Translations under genes and position numbers: made by a program | The notes under the pieces: model-generated | Databases searched by the model: none | Told to the model about the DNA's origin: nothing | The model's input: the letters and a program-made list of their open reading frames with translations, nothing else | Shown here: in pieces, positions 1 to 5,684 of the stretch | Layout of the letters: every line of letters begins with the position of its first letter | Numbering within the stretch: the stretch's first letter is position 1 | Source of the DNA: JACRBK01 sp964427955 | GTDB taxonomy: Bacteria > Chloroflexota > Anaerolineae > Aggregatilineales > Aggregatilineaceae | Assembly (NCBI GenBank): GCA_964427955.1 | Contig: CAYRWY010000326.1 | Coordinates: forward strand, 1-6,948 | Direction: 5' to 3' | DNA length: 6,948 nucleotides

Positions 1-73
1 TGGGCCCGGCAGGATTCGAACCTGCGACCGACCGGTTATGAGCCGGCTGCTCTAACCGCTGAGCTACAGGCCC
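1..73 (-). tRNA. tRNA with CAT anticodon, probably tRNA-Ile2 (lysidine type)
   Basis: The reverse complement folds into a complete 73-nt cloverleaf: 7-bp acceptor stem (with one T-G wobble), D stem GCTC/GAGC, anticodon loop CTCATAA, T loop TTCGAAT and discriminator A at position 1. The anticodon CAT (complement of 38-40) is shared by elongator Met, initiator Met and Ile2. The first acceptor pair is G-C, which argues against a bacterial initiator. Acceptor pairs C4-G69 and C5-G68 are present; these are known determinants for the lysidine synthetase TilS in the E. coli enzyme. The G27-T43 wobble and the overall sequence also resemble known Ile2 tRNAs. I therefore favour Ile2, reading AUA after lysidine modification, but automatic tools may call it Met. 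Any encoded CCA would lie outside the window. It sits 36 nt downstream of tRNA-Gly and is probably co-transcribed. Confidence 0.93.
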
Positions 74-82
74 TTGACGCAA

Positions 83-103
83 ACGCCCAGCATTCCTGGG
101 CGT
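83..103 (-). repeat. Hairpin between the two tRNAs
   Basis: An 8-bp perfect inverted repeat (83-90 against 96-103, acgcccag/ctgggcgt) encloses a 5-nt loop in the 36-nt spacer between the tRNA genes. Read on the minus strand it is followed by only three T residues and then by the next tRNA after about 10 nt, so it is more likely a processing-related stem in a dicistronic tRNA transcript than an efficient terminator. That role is inferred; the stem itself is seen. Confidence 0.5.
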
Positions 104-109
104 CGGCTG

Positions 110-180
110 AGCGGGCAACGGGACTCGAACCCGTGATAACAGCTTGGAAGGCTGGTGTGTTACCGCTACACTATGCCCGC
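110..180 (-). tRNA. tRNA-Gly(TCC)
   Basis: The reverse complement gives a 71-nt cloverleaf: acceptor stem GCGGGCA/TGCCCGC, D stem GTGT/ACAC, anticodon loop CTTCCAA (anticodon TCC), 4-nt variable region, T stem ACGGG/CCCGT with loop TTCGAGT, and discriminator T. It is close to the bacterial tRNA-Gly(UCC) pattern and reads GGA and GGG codons. The outermost anticodon-stem pair (27-43) is a C-T mismatch, which leaves four good pairs; this is a minor oddity that does not suggest a pseudogene. It is the first gene of the minus-strand tRNA pair and begins a few bases downstream of a plausible promoter. Confidence 0.96.
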
Positions 181-190
181 GTACCTGTTT

Positions 191-219
191 ATCTTACCCA
201 AACCTGCTGATCTTGACAA
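191..219 (-). promoter_or_regulatory. Likely sigma-70-type promoter for the tRNA pair
   Basis: On the minus strand, TTGTCA (219-214, 5 of 6 matches to the -35 consensus) is separated by 17 nt from TAAGAT (196-191, 4 of 6 to the -10 consensus). Transcription would start near 184, leaving a leader of about 4 nt before the tRNA-Gly 5' end at 180, which is typical for tRNA genes. Boxes and spacing are seen; function is inferred. Confidence 0.5.
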
Positions 220-253
220 TAGGGTTTTTGCGATCCGCGCCGGAGCGGTGCGG

Positions 254-259
254 TATAAT
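254..259 (+). promoter_or_regulatory. Candidate -10 box for the 298-972 gene
   Basis: A perfect TATAAT lies 38 nt before the ATG at 298, predicting a start near 266 and a leader of about 32 nt. No convincing -35 box lies 15-19 nt upstream. A TTGACA at 213-218 is 35 nt away, too far to pair with it, and overlaps the -35 box of the divergent tRNA promoter. Confidence 0.4.
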
Positions 260-297
260 CTCGGCCTGGGATGGATCACTGAACTGGACAAAGTCGA

Positions 298-972
298 ATG
301 CCCCTGTCGTCACGCGCCTATGAACTGCTGCAAGCCTTCGAACTGCCCGGCTGCCCGATCTGCCGCCTGACCGCGGACAGCGTCCACAACTACCTGGGCA
401 GCCTGGTCTACGAGTACGTCAACGAACCTCCCACTCACCTGGCGATTCGCGCGGCGCGGGGCTTTTGTCCCACGCACGCCTGGCACGTGCAGGAACAGAT
501 CAACGCCAGCGGCCTGGGGATCGCCGTGTTGTACGAAGGCTTGGTGCGGAACATGCTCAAAGATATGGGGGAGATCACGCCGGAGAGTGGCAAACGCCAG
601 GTAGCCCAGGCGGCGGGGGCGCTCAAATCGCGCGGGCCATGTCCCGCCTGTACCCACCGGGCCACCGTCGAGGAGCACGTGATCCGCAACCTGATCGAAG
701 GACTCGAACAGGCGGAGTTCGCCGAGGCGTTCCAGCGATCTGGCGGCGTCTGTCTGGTGCACTTACGGCAGGCGATGGAGGGGAACTTCGCGACCGCCGC
801 CAAAGCGCGCTTGTTGGCGGGCCAGCAGGCGTTGTGGTCACGGTTGCAGCGCGATCTGGCCGAGTATATCCGCAAGAACGATTACCGCTTCGCCGATGAA
901 CCGATGGGCGACGAAGGGACCAGCCCGCGCCGGGCGATTGAGCAAATGGCCGGGGCCAAAGATCTGTATTGA
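298..972 (+). CDS. DUF6062-like protein with two Cys/His metal-site modules
   Basis: A 224-residue soluble protein with no signal peptide or membrane segment. I recognise it as resembling the DUF6062 family, whose function is unknown. Two similar halves are visible. The first has CPIC (Cys19/Cys22) and then FCPTH (Cys57/His60). The second has CPAC (Cys115/Cys118) and then VCLVH (Cys152/His155). The spacing between the pairs is almost the same, 35 and 34 residues, so each half could form one CCCH zinc site, or all could share a site. An acidic C-terminal tail ends in DLY. The ATG at 298 has no clear Shine-Dalgarno but lies at a sensible distance from a TATAAT at 254; the in-frame region upstream gives no better start. 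It ends 6 nt from the stop of the convergent gene, leaving no room for a separate terminator. Metal binding is inferred from the residues. Confidence 0.88.
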   Translation: MPLSSRAYELLQAFELPGCPICRLTADSVHNYLGSLVYEYVNEPPTHLAIRAARGFCPTHAWHVQEQINASGLGIAVLYEGLVRNMLKDMGEITPESGKRQVAQAAGALKSRGPCPACTHRATVEEHVIRNLIEGLEQAEFAEAFQRSGGVCLVHLRQAMEGNFATAAKARLLAGQQALWSRLQRDLAEYIRKNDYRFADEPMGDEGTSPRRAIEQMAGAKDLY

Positions 973-978
973 GGCCGG

Positions 979-1233
979 TCACTCCAGAATCAGGTACACC
1001 CGGTCGCCTTCGCGGACGGCGTCGTCAGTCTTGATCGCGACCTCTTCGCCGCGCTCGCCTTTGTCGATGGTCTGGCGGTTGACCTGCATGGAGAGCACCT
1101 GCTGCTCCAACGAGGTGCGCGGGCCTTCGATCAGAACCCAGTCGTCCAGGTAAAGCTCGTCTTCCAGATGGACCACCGCCACGCCCAGCCGGTCAAAATA
1201 ATGCGTCACCGTACCCACGAATTGGTATTCCAT
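979..1233 (-). CDS. EF-Tu domain-2-like small protein (translation elongation factor-like)
   Basis: An 84-residue protein matching the small standalone 'translation elongation factor-like' proteins, which resemble the beta-barrel domain 2 of EF-Tu. Seen features are the opening GTVTHYFDRLGVAVVHL, a central DDWVLIEGP turn, VLSMQVNRQ, a GEEVAIK strand and a closing VREGDRVYLI strand. It has no GTPase domain, so it cannot act as an elongation factor on its own; the role is unknown. A longer frame opens at 1263, inside the upstream gene, but the ATG at 1233 has an AGGAG at 1244-1240 with 6-nt spacing and begins directly before the conserved region, so I chose 1233. It lies 17 nt after the radical SAM gene and is almost certainly co-transcribed with it. 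Confidence 0.88.
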   Translation of the reverse strand: MEYQFVGTVTHYFDRLGVAVVHLEDELYLDDWVLIEGPRTSLEQQVLSMQVNRQTIDKGERGEEVAIKTDDAVREGDRVYLILE

Positions 1234-1250
1234 ACTGCACTCCTGAGCCT

Positions 1251-2183
1251 CTAGCTCCTCCACATGATCCGGCGCTGATCCAGCCGCAGTCCGGCCTGCC
1301 GCGCCAGGGCTTCAGCGGCCTCGACTTCGGCTGCCGTAACCGGACGGTTGAGCGGCGCGATCTGCCGTTCCTGGACGCGCCAGGCCGGGCGATACTGGCC
1401 CATGATGTTGATGTAGGTGTGGGGTGAGATTTCTTCGGCCAGAAAGCGCACGATCTCGGCGGTCCCGGCGATACGGTCGGGCAGGACGAGATGGCGCACC
1501 AGCAGTCCGCGCACCGCGATCCCGTCCTGATCGAGCTGCAAATCTCCTACCTGGCGGTGCATCTCGCGCACGGCGGCCTGATTGCGCGCCGGATAGTCGC
1601 GCACCCTGGAATAACGCCGCGCCAGGGCAGGATCGGCGTATTTCATGTCCGGCAGGTAGATGTCGATGATGCCGTCCAGCAGGGCCAGCCCCTCCAGCGA
1701 GTCGTAGCCGCCCGTGTTGTACACCAGGGGGATATTCAGTCCGGCCTGCGCGGCGAGGTGCACCGCGGCGATGATCGGGGCGATCACGTGGCTGGGCGAG
1801 ACGAAGTTGATGTTGTGGCAGCCCAACGTTTGCAGCCGGAGCATCATCTCCGCCAGGGTCGCGGCGCTGACCGGCTGGCCGTCGTCCTGCTGGCTGATCG
1901 CGTAGTTCTGGCAGAACTGGCAGCGCAGATTGCATCCCGCCAAAAAGATCGTGCCGGAGCCGTGCCAGCCGCGCAGGGGATCTTCTTCGCCCAGGTGCGG
2001 GAAGGCGCTGCTCACCCGCGCCTGGGTTCCGGTGCGGCAGAAGCCCCACTGCTGAGTGCGATCCATGTGGCATTCCTGCGCGCACAGCGTGCAGTCTGCC
2101 AGCGCCGCCTGGGCCTGCCGGACGCGCTCCGGAAAGCCACCCTCGCGCAGCAACCGGCGGTAAGCCGGTTCGACACCGGACAT
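1251..2183 (-). CDS. PflX-like radical SAM protein
   Basis: A 310-residue radical SAM protein of the PflX type (COG1313, related to pyruvate formate-lyase activating enzymes). The cluster motif CNLRCQFC gives Cys84, Cys88 and Cys91 (CX3CX2C) to bind a [4Fe-4S] cluster that cleaves S-adenosylmethionine. A second N-terminal Cys set (Cys31, Cys34, Cys38, Cys49), typical of this family, may hold another metal site. Family stretches follow in order: HNINFVSPSHV, PLVYNTGGYD, DIYLPDMKY, EMHRQVGDL, RHLVLP and TYINIMGQYRP. Length fits the family and no break is seen. The substrate is not established; no glycyl radical enzyme lies nearby to suggest one. ATG at 2183 has AAGGGA at 2196-2191 with 7-nt spacing. 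It is the first gene of a two-gene operon with the EF-like protein and is divergent from the gene at 2312. Confidence 0.92.
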   Translation of the reverse strand: MSGVEPAYRRLLREGGFPERVRQAQAALADCTLCAQECHMDRTQQWGFCRTGTQARVSSAFPHLGEEDPLRGWHGSGTIFLAGCNLRCQFCQNYAISQQDDGQPVSAATLAEMMLRLQTLGCHNINFVSPSHVIAPIIAAVHLAAQAGLNIPLVYNTGGYDSLEGLALLDGIIDIYLPDMKYADPALARRYSRVRDYPARNQAAVREMHRQVGDLQLDQDGIAVRGLLVRHLVLPDRIAGTAEIVRFLAEEISPHTYINIMGQYRPAWRVQERQIAPLNRPVTAAEVEAAEALARQAGLRLDQRRIMWRS

Positions 2184-2219
2184 GCTGCGATCCCTTTCTT
2201 CTGCCGGATCATTATTCGC

Positions 2220-2228
2220 ATTGTAGCA
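2220..2228 (-). promoter_or_regulatory. Extended -10 promoter for the radical SAM operon
   Basis: The minus strand reads TGCTACAAT at 2228-2220: a TACAAT -10 box (5 of 6) with the TGn extension. No good -35 box sits at 16-18 nt, which is common for extended -10 promoters. The start would be near 2213, about 30 nt before the ATG. Inferred from sequence match only. Confidence 0.45.
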
Positions 2229-2244
2229 CAGGTTTTACGCACGG

Positions 2245-2273
2245 TTGCCAGTTCAAGGGGATGATGCCAGAAT
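2245..2273 (+). promoter_or_regulatory. Candidate promoter for the 2312-3145 gene
   Basis: TTGCCA (2245-2250, 5 of 6) is followed after 17 nt by CAGAAT (2268-2273, 4 of 6). The start would fall near 2280, giving a leader of about 32 nt that includes the Shine-Dalgarno AAGGAG at 2300-2305. It is divergent from the radical SAM promoter, with no overlap of the two core boxes. Confidence 0.4.
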
Positions 2274-2311
2274 GGTGACGCGACAAAATGCTTTTTTTGA
2301 AGGAGAGACTT

Positions 2312-3145
2312 ATGGATCAATTTCCGCGCACGGTGGTCGGAGGGGTCAGCCTGCCGCGGCTGATCGCGGGCACCAACTGGCTGTTGGGCTATTCGCATAC
2401 CTCGCTGGCCAAAGATAAATTCATCAAAGACTATCAGGGGCGCGAACGGATGGCGGCGGTCCTGACCGCCTTTTTGGAACGGGGCGTGGATGCCGTGATG
2501 GCCCCGCTGTCGCCGCTGCTGCAAGACGCGATCTGCGACGCGGAACAGCGCGTGGGGCGGGCGATGGTGCGCATCCTGACGCCGAGCTTCAACATCCAGC
2601 CGGGCGGTGCTGCGCAGGACGACCCCGAAGCGGTCTTCGACCGGGCCAGGGCGCTGGGCGCGACCTTCTGTATGCCTCACCAGTGCGTGACCGACGCGCT
2701 GATCGACCGGATGCAGGGCAAAATTCGCGACCTCGACCGCTACACCCGCCTGATCCGCGAGCGCGGCATGATCCCCGGCCTTTCGACGCACATGCCCGAA
2801 GCCGTGATCTACGCGGACAAGACCGGCGCAGACGTCGAGACTTACATCCAGCTTTACAACTCGCTGGGCTTTCTGATGCAGGTCGAAGTCGATTGGATCA
2901 TGCGCGTCATCCAGCACGCCCACAAGCCGGTGATGACGATCAAGCCTCTGGCAGCGGGCAAACTCCAGCCGGTGGTCGGGCTGGCGTTCGTCTGGAACAC
3001 CATCCGCGATCAAGATCTGGTCACCATCGGCACGACGACGCCCGACGAAGTGCGCGAGGTGATCGACATCTCGCTCGATCTGCTGGCGCAGCGGACGCCG
3101 GATTACGAGCTGCAAAAGACCCGCAGCAAGGCTTCGCTCACCTAA
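2312..3145 (+). CDS. Aldo/keto-reductase-like TIM-barrel protein, catalytic residues apparently missing
   Basis: A 277-residue soluble protein. The C-terminal half resembles aldo/keto reductases: GLSTHMPEAV (about 156-165), LYNSLGF (181-187), PVMTIKPLAAGKL (206-218) and a cofactor-loop-like VTIGTTTPDEVREVID (237-252). The N-terminal start VVGGVSLPRLIAGTNW also fits the first strands of such a barrel. The classical catalytic set is not evident: where a family member would have the DTAxxYG segment, this protein reads GVDAVMAPLSP (58-68), and the usual strand ending in TK reads RILTP (87-91). A His at 123 may match the family histidine. It may be a non-reductase relative or a different barrel enzyme. 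The ATG at 2312 is chosen over 2288 because AAGGAG at 2300-2305 lies 6 nt before it. The stop is one base from the convergent transporter's stop. Confidence 0.87.
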   Translation: MDQFPRTVVGGVSLPRLIAGTNWLLGYSHTSLAKDKFIKDYQGRERMAAVLTAFLERGVDAVMAPLSPLLQDAICDAEQRVGRAMVRILTPSFNIQPGGAAQDDPEAVFDRARALGATFCMPHQCVTDALIDRMQGKIRDLDRYTRLIRERGMIPGLSTHMPEAVIYADKTGADVETYIQLYNSLGFLMQVEVDWIMRVIQHAHKPVMTIKPLAAGKLQPVVGLAFVWNTIRDQDLVTIGTTTPDEVREVIDISLDLLAQRTPDYELQKTRSKASLT

Positions 3146-3146
3146 A

Positions 3147-5402
3147 TCAATCGACCAACGCCTGGAGCGTCTCGGTGGTCTGGGTCAGCCGCTCGGCCAG
3201 GAAGCGCGCCATGAAGCGGTGAAAGGCCGAGGCAATTTCCGGCTCCTCGCGTTCCAGGCGTTGGAGGGCTTCCTCCGACAGGTGATACAGCGTGCTCGGC
3301 TGGGTGGTGATCACCGAGGCGGTGGCGGGCTGGTGCAGGTAGGTCCCTAGCTCGCCGACCAGCGTGCCCGCGTCCATCTTGCGCAGCCGCACGGTGCTGC
3401 CATCGCCCAGCTCGATCTGGATCGAGATCTGCCCCTGCTCCAAAAAATACAGCCCGCCGGGCGCATCCCCCTGGTGCATCAAAAAGTGTTCGGCTTCAAC
3501 TTTCTGCTGGTCGAGGTAAGTCATCAGCCGGGCTAACTGCTGCGCGTCGGGCACGATCTCTTCGAACGGCAGCTTATGCGGACTGAACCGGGGGGAAAAT
3601 CCCACGCTCTCCAGGATTTCCAGGCTCTGGTTTTCGCACCATTCCACGCCGCGATCCAGGTCGGGGAAGAGGCGCCAGATCGGGTAATGCGCGTCGTTGA
3701 AGAGGACCGGAGCCATCCGCTGGTGGACCTGGGGCGCGAGGTGCGTGAAGACCAGCAGGATGTCGTGCGCCTGAGCGAGCTGCTTGATCCGGGTGAAGCT
3801 GAGCAGGGCGGACGAGTCCAGCCCGCTGACCTGCCGGAAGTCCAGCACGATGAAATGAGGCCGGGGGCCGTGTTCGATCCGCGCGCGCACCCGGTCGAGC
3901 AGCTTTTGGCACGTGCCGAAGAAGATGAAGCCTTGCAGCCGGAGGATGTAGGTCCAGTCGCCTTTCTGGCGCAGCAGTTGGCGGTAAATCGAAGGGCGGA
4001 CGACGTTGCTGTGAAAATTCGTCCCGGTCAATTCGTCCCGGACGACGTCGATCCGGCTGTAGCTGACGACGAACAGGACGCCCGCGACGACGATGCCCAG
4101 CCCGACCCCTTCCAGCAGGCCCAACGTGTTGATCACCACCAGGATCAAGATGACGATCCCATAATCGGTTTTGGGGAGCTTGAACCAGGCGTCGTACACC
4201 CATTCCGACACGAAGCTCAGCCCGATCAGCAGCAGCAGGCCGCCCAGGACCAGGTTAGGAATGTAGGACAGGGCCGTCCCACCCGCGAACATGACCGCTG
4301 CGCACATCGCCGCGGTGACCACGCCGATCAGGCGGCTTTTGACGCCCATACGGTAGGCCAGGACCGTATCGCTAACGGCAGCATAGCCAACCAGCCCGCC
4401 GCCCAGCCCACCCAGCAGGTTGGCCAGCCCGGTGGCTTTCAATTCGCGGTTGAGATCGACGTCCTGCTGGCTGGCGAGTTCGAGGGCACTGGCGTTGAGC
4501 AGCAGGCCGATCACGCTCAGCAGGGCAATCGCGCCCAGGTCGCCCGCGTGATGGGCCAGCACGGACCACTCCACGTGCGCGAGATCGCCGGGGGTCAGGG
4601 GATGCCAGAGTCCACCCCCCTGAAAGCTGGCGGACAGCCAGCCGTGATCGGTGGCCGCGGAGACGGACGTCCCGCTGATCACCAGCGCGAGGTAAAACAG
4701 GCCGGTCGCCGCCGCGAAAAAGCCGGGCATGATCAGAAAATGAGAATAGCGGCGCAGCGTGAGCAGCAGCAGGACGCCCAGCACCAGCCCGGGCAGCCAT
4801 TTGACCAGCCGGTCCGGGTCGGTCAGCGGTTGGGTTTCGGTCAGGCTGAGCGGGGCGCCCGCCATCGAGGCAATCGCGCCGCGCACCACCAGCAGGCCGA
4901 TCCCGGCCAGAAAGCCGCCGATCACCGGGTAGGGGATGAAGCGCACCAGGTTGCCCAGCTTGAAGTAGCCCAGCAGCAGGAACACCCCGCCGGTGAGCAG
5001 CGATGCGGCGACGAAGGCCGCCATCACGGTGAAAAAGGTATCATCGGCGGACGCCGAAGCGGGCATCCGCGCCGCGATGGCCACCGCGGCGAGCGCCATG
5101 ATCGCCGCGGGCGTATCCTGGGGGCCGCTCACCAGGCTGGGGATGGTGCTGGTCAGGGCCAGGACCAGCGATAGGATGGTCGCGCCAAACAACATCAGGC
5201 CGAGACCGCGCGGCAGATCGCCCGCCAGGTCACCCGAAAAGATCAGCGAGGCGAGCGCGATCACGATGATGACTTCGATCAGGCCAATGACCAACCCGGT
5301 GGCCAGGCCGGGAATCAAAGTACGAGGTCGGAGCGAGTCACGCAGGGCTACCGTCCAATGCGAAAGGTCAACCATAGGAGTGTCCTGAAGGGTGGCAGTC
5401 AA
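3147..5402 (-). CDS. SulP anion transporter fused to STAS and cyclic-nucleotide-binding-like domains
   Basis: A 751-residue inner-membrane protein in three parts. Residues about 28-450 form the SulP (SLC26-type) membrane domain, with many hydrophobic helices and segments typical of the family such as SGPQDTPAAIMAL (92-104), IPYPVIGGFLAGIGLLV (156-172) and the GGLGGGLVGYAAVSDTVLAYRMG stretch (331-353). A STAS domain follows (about 483-590), with DSSA at 529-532 at the position of the phosphorylated serine of SpoIIAA-type STAS proteins. A cyclic-nucleotide-binding-type domain (about 625-740) ends the protein. Its phosphate-cassette segment has GEL (683-685) but the usual Arg is Ala693, so normal cAMP binding is doubtful. 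The family carries sulfate, bicarbonate or related anions; the substrate here cannot be told. The start is TTG at 5402 with a perfect AGGAGG at 5414-5409, 6 nt away; an ATG at 5375 has a weaker site and would lose only 9 residues. Confidence 0.93.
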   Translation of the reverse strand: MTATLQDTPMVDLSHWTVALRDSLRPRTLIPGLATGLVIGLIEVIIVIALASLIFSGDLAGDLPRGLGLMLFGATILSLVLALTSTIPSLVSGPQDTPAAIMALAAVAIAARMPASASADDTFFTVMAAFVAASLLTGGVFLLLGYFKLGNLVRFIPYPVIGGFLAGIGLLVVRGAIASMAGAPLSLTETQPLTDPDRLVKWLPGLVLGVLLLLTLRRYSHFLIMPGFFAAATGLFYLALVISGTSVSAATDHGWLSASFQGGGLWHPLTPGDLAHVEWSVLAHHAGDLGAIALLSVIGLLLNASALELASQQDVDLNRELKATGLANLLGGLGGGLVGYAAVSDTVLAYRMGVKSRLIGVVTAAMCAAVMFAGGTALSYIPNLVLGGLLLLIGLSFVSEWVYDAWFKLPKTDYGIVILILVVINTLGLLEGVGLGIVVAGVLFVVSYSRIDVVRDELTGTNFHSNVVRPSIYRQLLRQKGDWTYILRLQGFIFFGTCQKLLDRVRARIEHGPRPHFIVLDFRQVSGLDSSALLSFTRIKQLAQAHDILLVFTHLAPQVHQRMAPVLFNDAHYPIWRLFPDLDRGVEWCENQSLEILESVGFSPRFSPHKLPFEEIVPDAQQLARLMTYLDQQKVEAEHFLMHQGDAPGGLYFLEQGQISIQIELGDGSTVRLRKMDAGTLVGELGTYLHQPATASVITTQPSTLYHLSEEALQRLEREEPEIASAFHRFMARFLAERLTQTTETLQALVD

Positions 5403-5414
5403 TAGACCCCTCCT
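5403..5414 (-). promoter_or_regulatory. Strong Shine-Dalgarno selecting the TTG start
   Basis: The minus strand reads AGGAGG (5414-5409), 6 nt before TTG at 5402-5400. The next in-frame ATG (5375) has only AGGA 8 nt upstream. This supports initiation at the TTG, although both could be used. Confidence 0.7.
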
Positions 5415-5454
5415 ATTGTGACGCGAAATGGGGGAAAGCGAAAGGAGGACAAGG

Positions 5455-5488
5455 GAGAGACTCTGGAACCAAATGACAGGAGTCTCTC
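5455..5488. repeat. 9-bp inverted repeat in the intergenic gap
   Basis: GAGAGACTC (5455-5463) and its exact reverse complement GAGTCTCTC (5480-5488) enclose a 16-nt loop. It lies about 50 nt upstream of the transporter start and downstream of the TIR-WD40 gene, both on the minus strand. No T-run follows on either strand, so it does not look like a standard intrinsic terminator. It could be an mRNA stem, a protein-binding site or a remnant of a mobile-element end. Confidence 0.5.
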
Positions 5489-5684
5489 TATTGGGGAGTT
5501 ACGGTTTGACCATCAGGGCCAAAAACGGATGCTACTGCACCAGGAAGTTGGCGGCGTTCTTGAAGAAGTTGCGTCCAATCGTCATGGCATGAACCTTTGG
5601 GATACCTGCAATTCCGGTGAATCGAGATTCTTTCGATTCTACGAAAAGGCGGTGCTCAAAAGGTTATGTCGCGTTTAAGGTTTG
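5489..5684. other. Intergenic stretch with no convincing gene
   Basis: This is the main part of the 282-base gap between the transporter and the TIR-WD40 gene. It is visibly less GC-rich than the flanking genes. A plus-strand frame from a GTG at 5418 to 5678 (86 codons) has no good ribosome site and resembles no family I know. On the minus strand a 43-codon open stretch contains PKVHAMTIGRNFFKNAANFL and ends at a TAG near 5532. It reads like a protein C-terminus, so it might be a gene remnant, but I cannot identify it. Confidence 0.4.
5619..5639. repeat. 7-bp inverted repeat downstream of the TIR-WD40 gene
   Basis: GAATCGA (5619-5625) and TCGATTC (5633-5639) form a perfect stem with a 7-nt loop, about 46 nt beyond the stop codon of the minus-strand TIR-WD40 gene. 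On that strand the stem is followed by ACCGGAATT rather than a T-run. It may protect the 3' end of the mRNA or be part of a decayed element; function unproven. Confidence 0.35.

Noticed and set aside
83..103. Intrinsic terminator between the two tRNAs
   Set aside because: The stem is good but only three T residues follow, and another tRNA starts within about 10 nt, so termination here is unlikely.
1234..1263. Longer start (1263) for the EF-like protein
   Set aside because: It would overlap the end of the radical SAM gene. The ATG at 1233 has a strong ribosome site and begins at the conserved region.
2288..2311. Upstream ATG (2288) for the barrel protein
   Set aside because: The Shine-Dalgarno AAGGAG lies inside this extension and serves the ATG at 2312; the extra residues look like translated leader.
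2012..3115. Minus-strand frame of 367 codons spanning the divergent promoter region and the barrel gene
   Set aside because: It crosses two real genes and their promoters, and its translation shows no family resemblance. The plus-strand gene has a good ribosome site and family-like motifs.
3576..5174. Long plus-strand open frame (532 codons) opposite the transporter gene
   Set aside because: It is antisense to a clearly conserved SulP gene. Its translation is rich in Gln, Asp, Arg and His with no recognisable domain, which is typical of a shadow frame in GC-rich DNA.
5418..5678. Plus-strand frame of 86 codons from a GTG
   Set aside because: No adequate ribosome site, no known family and two inverted repeats inside it; not enough to call a gene.
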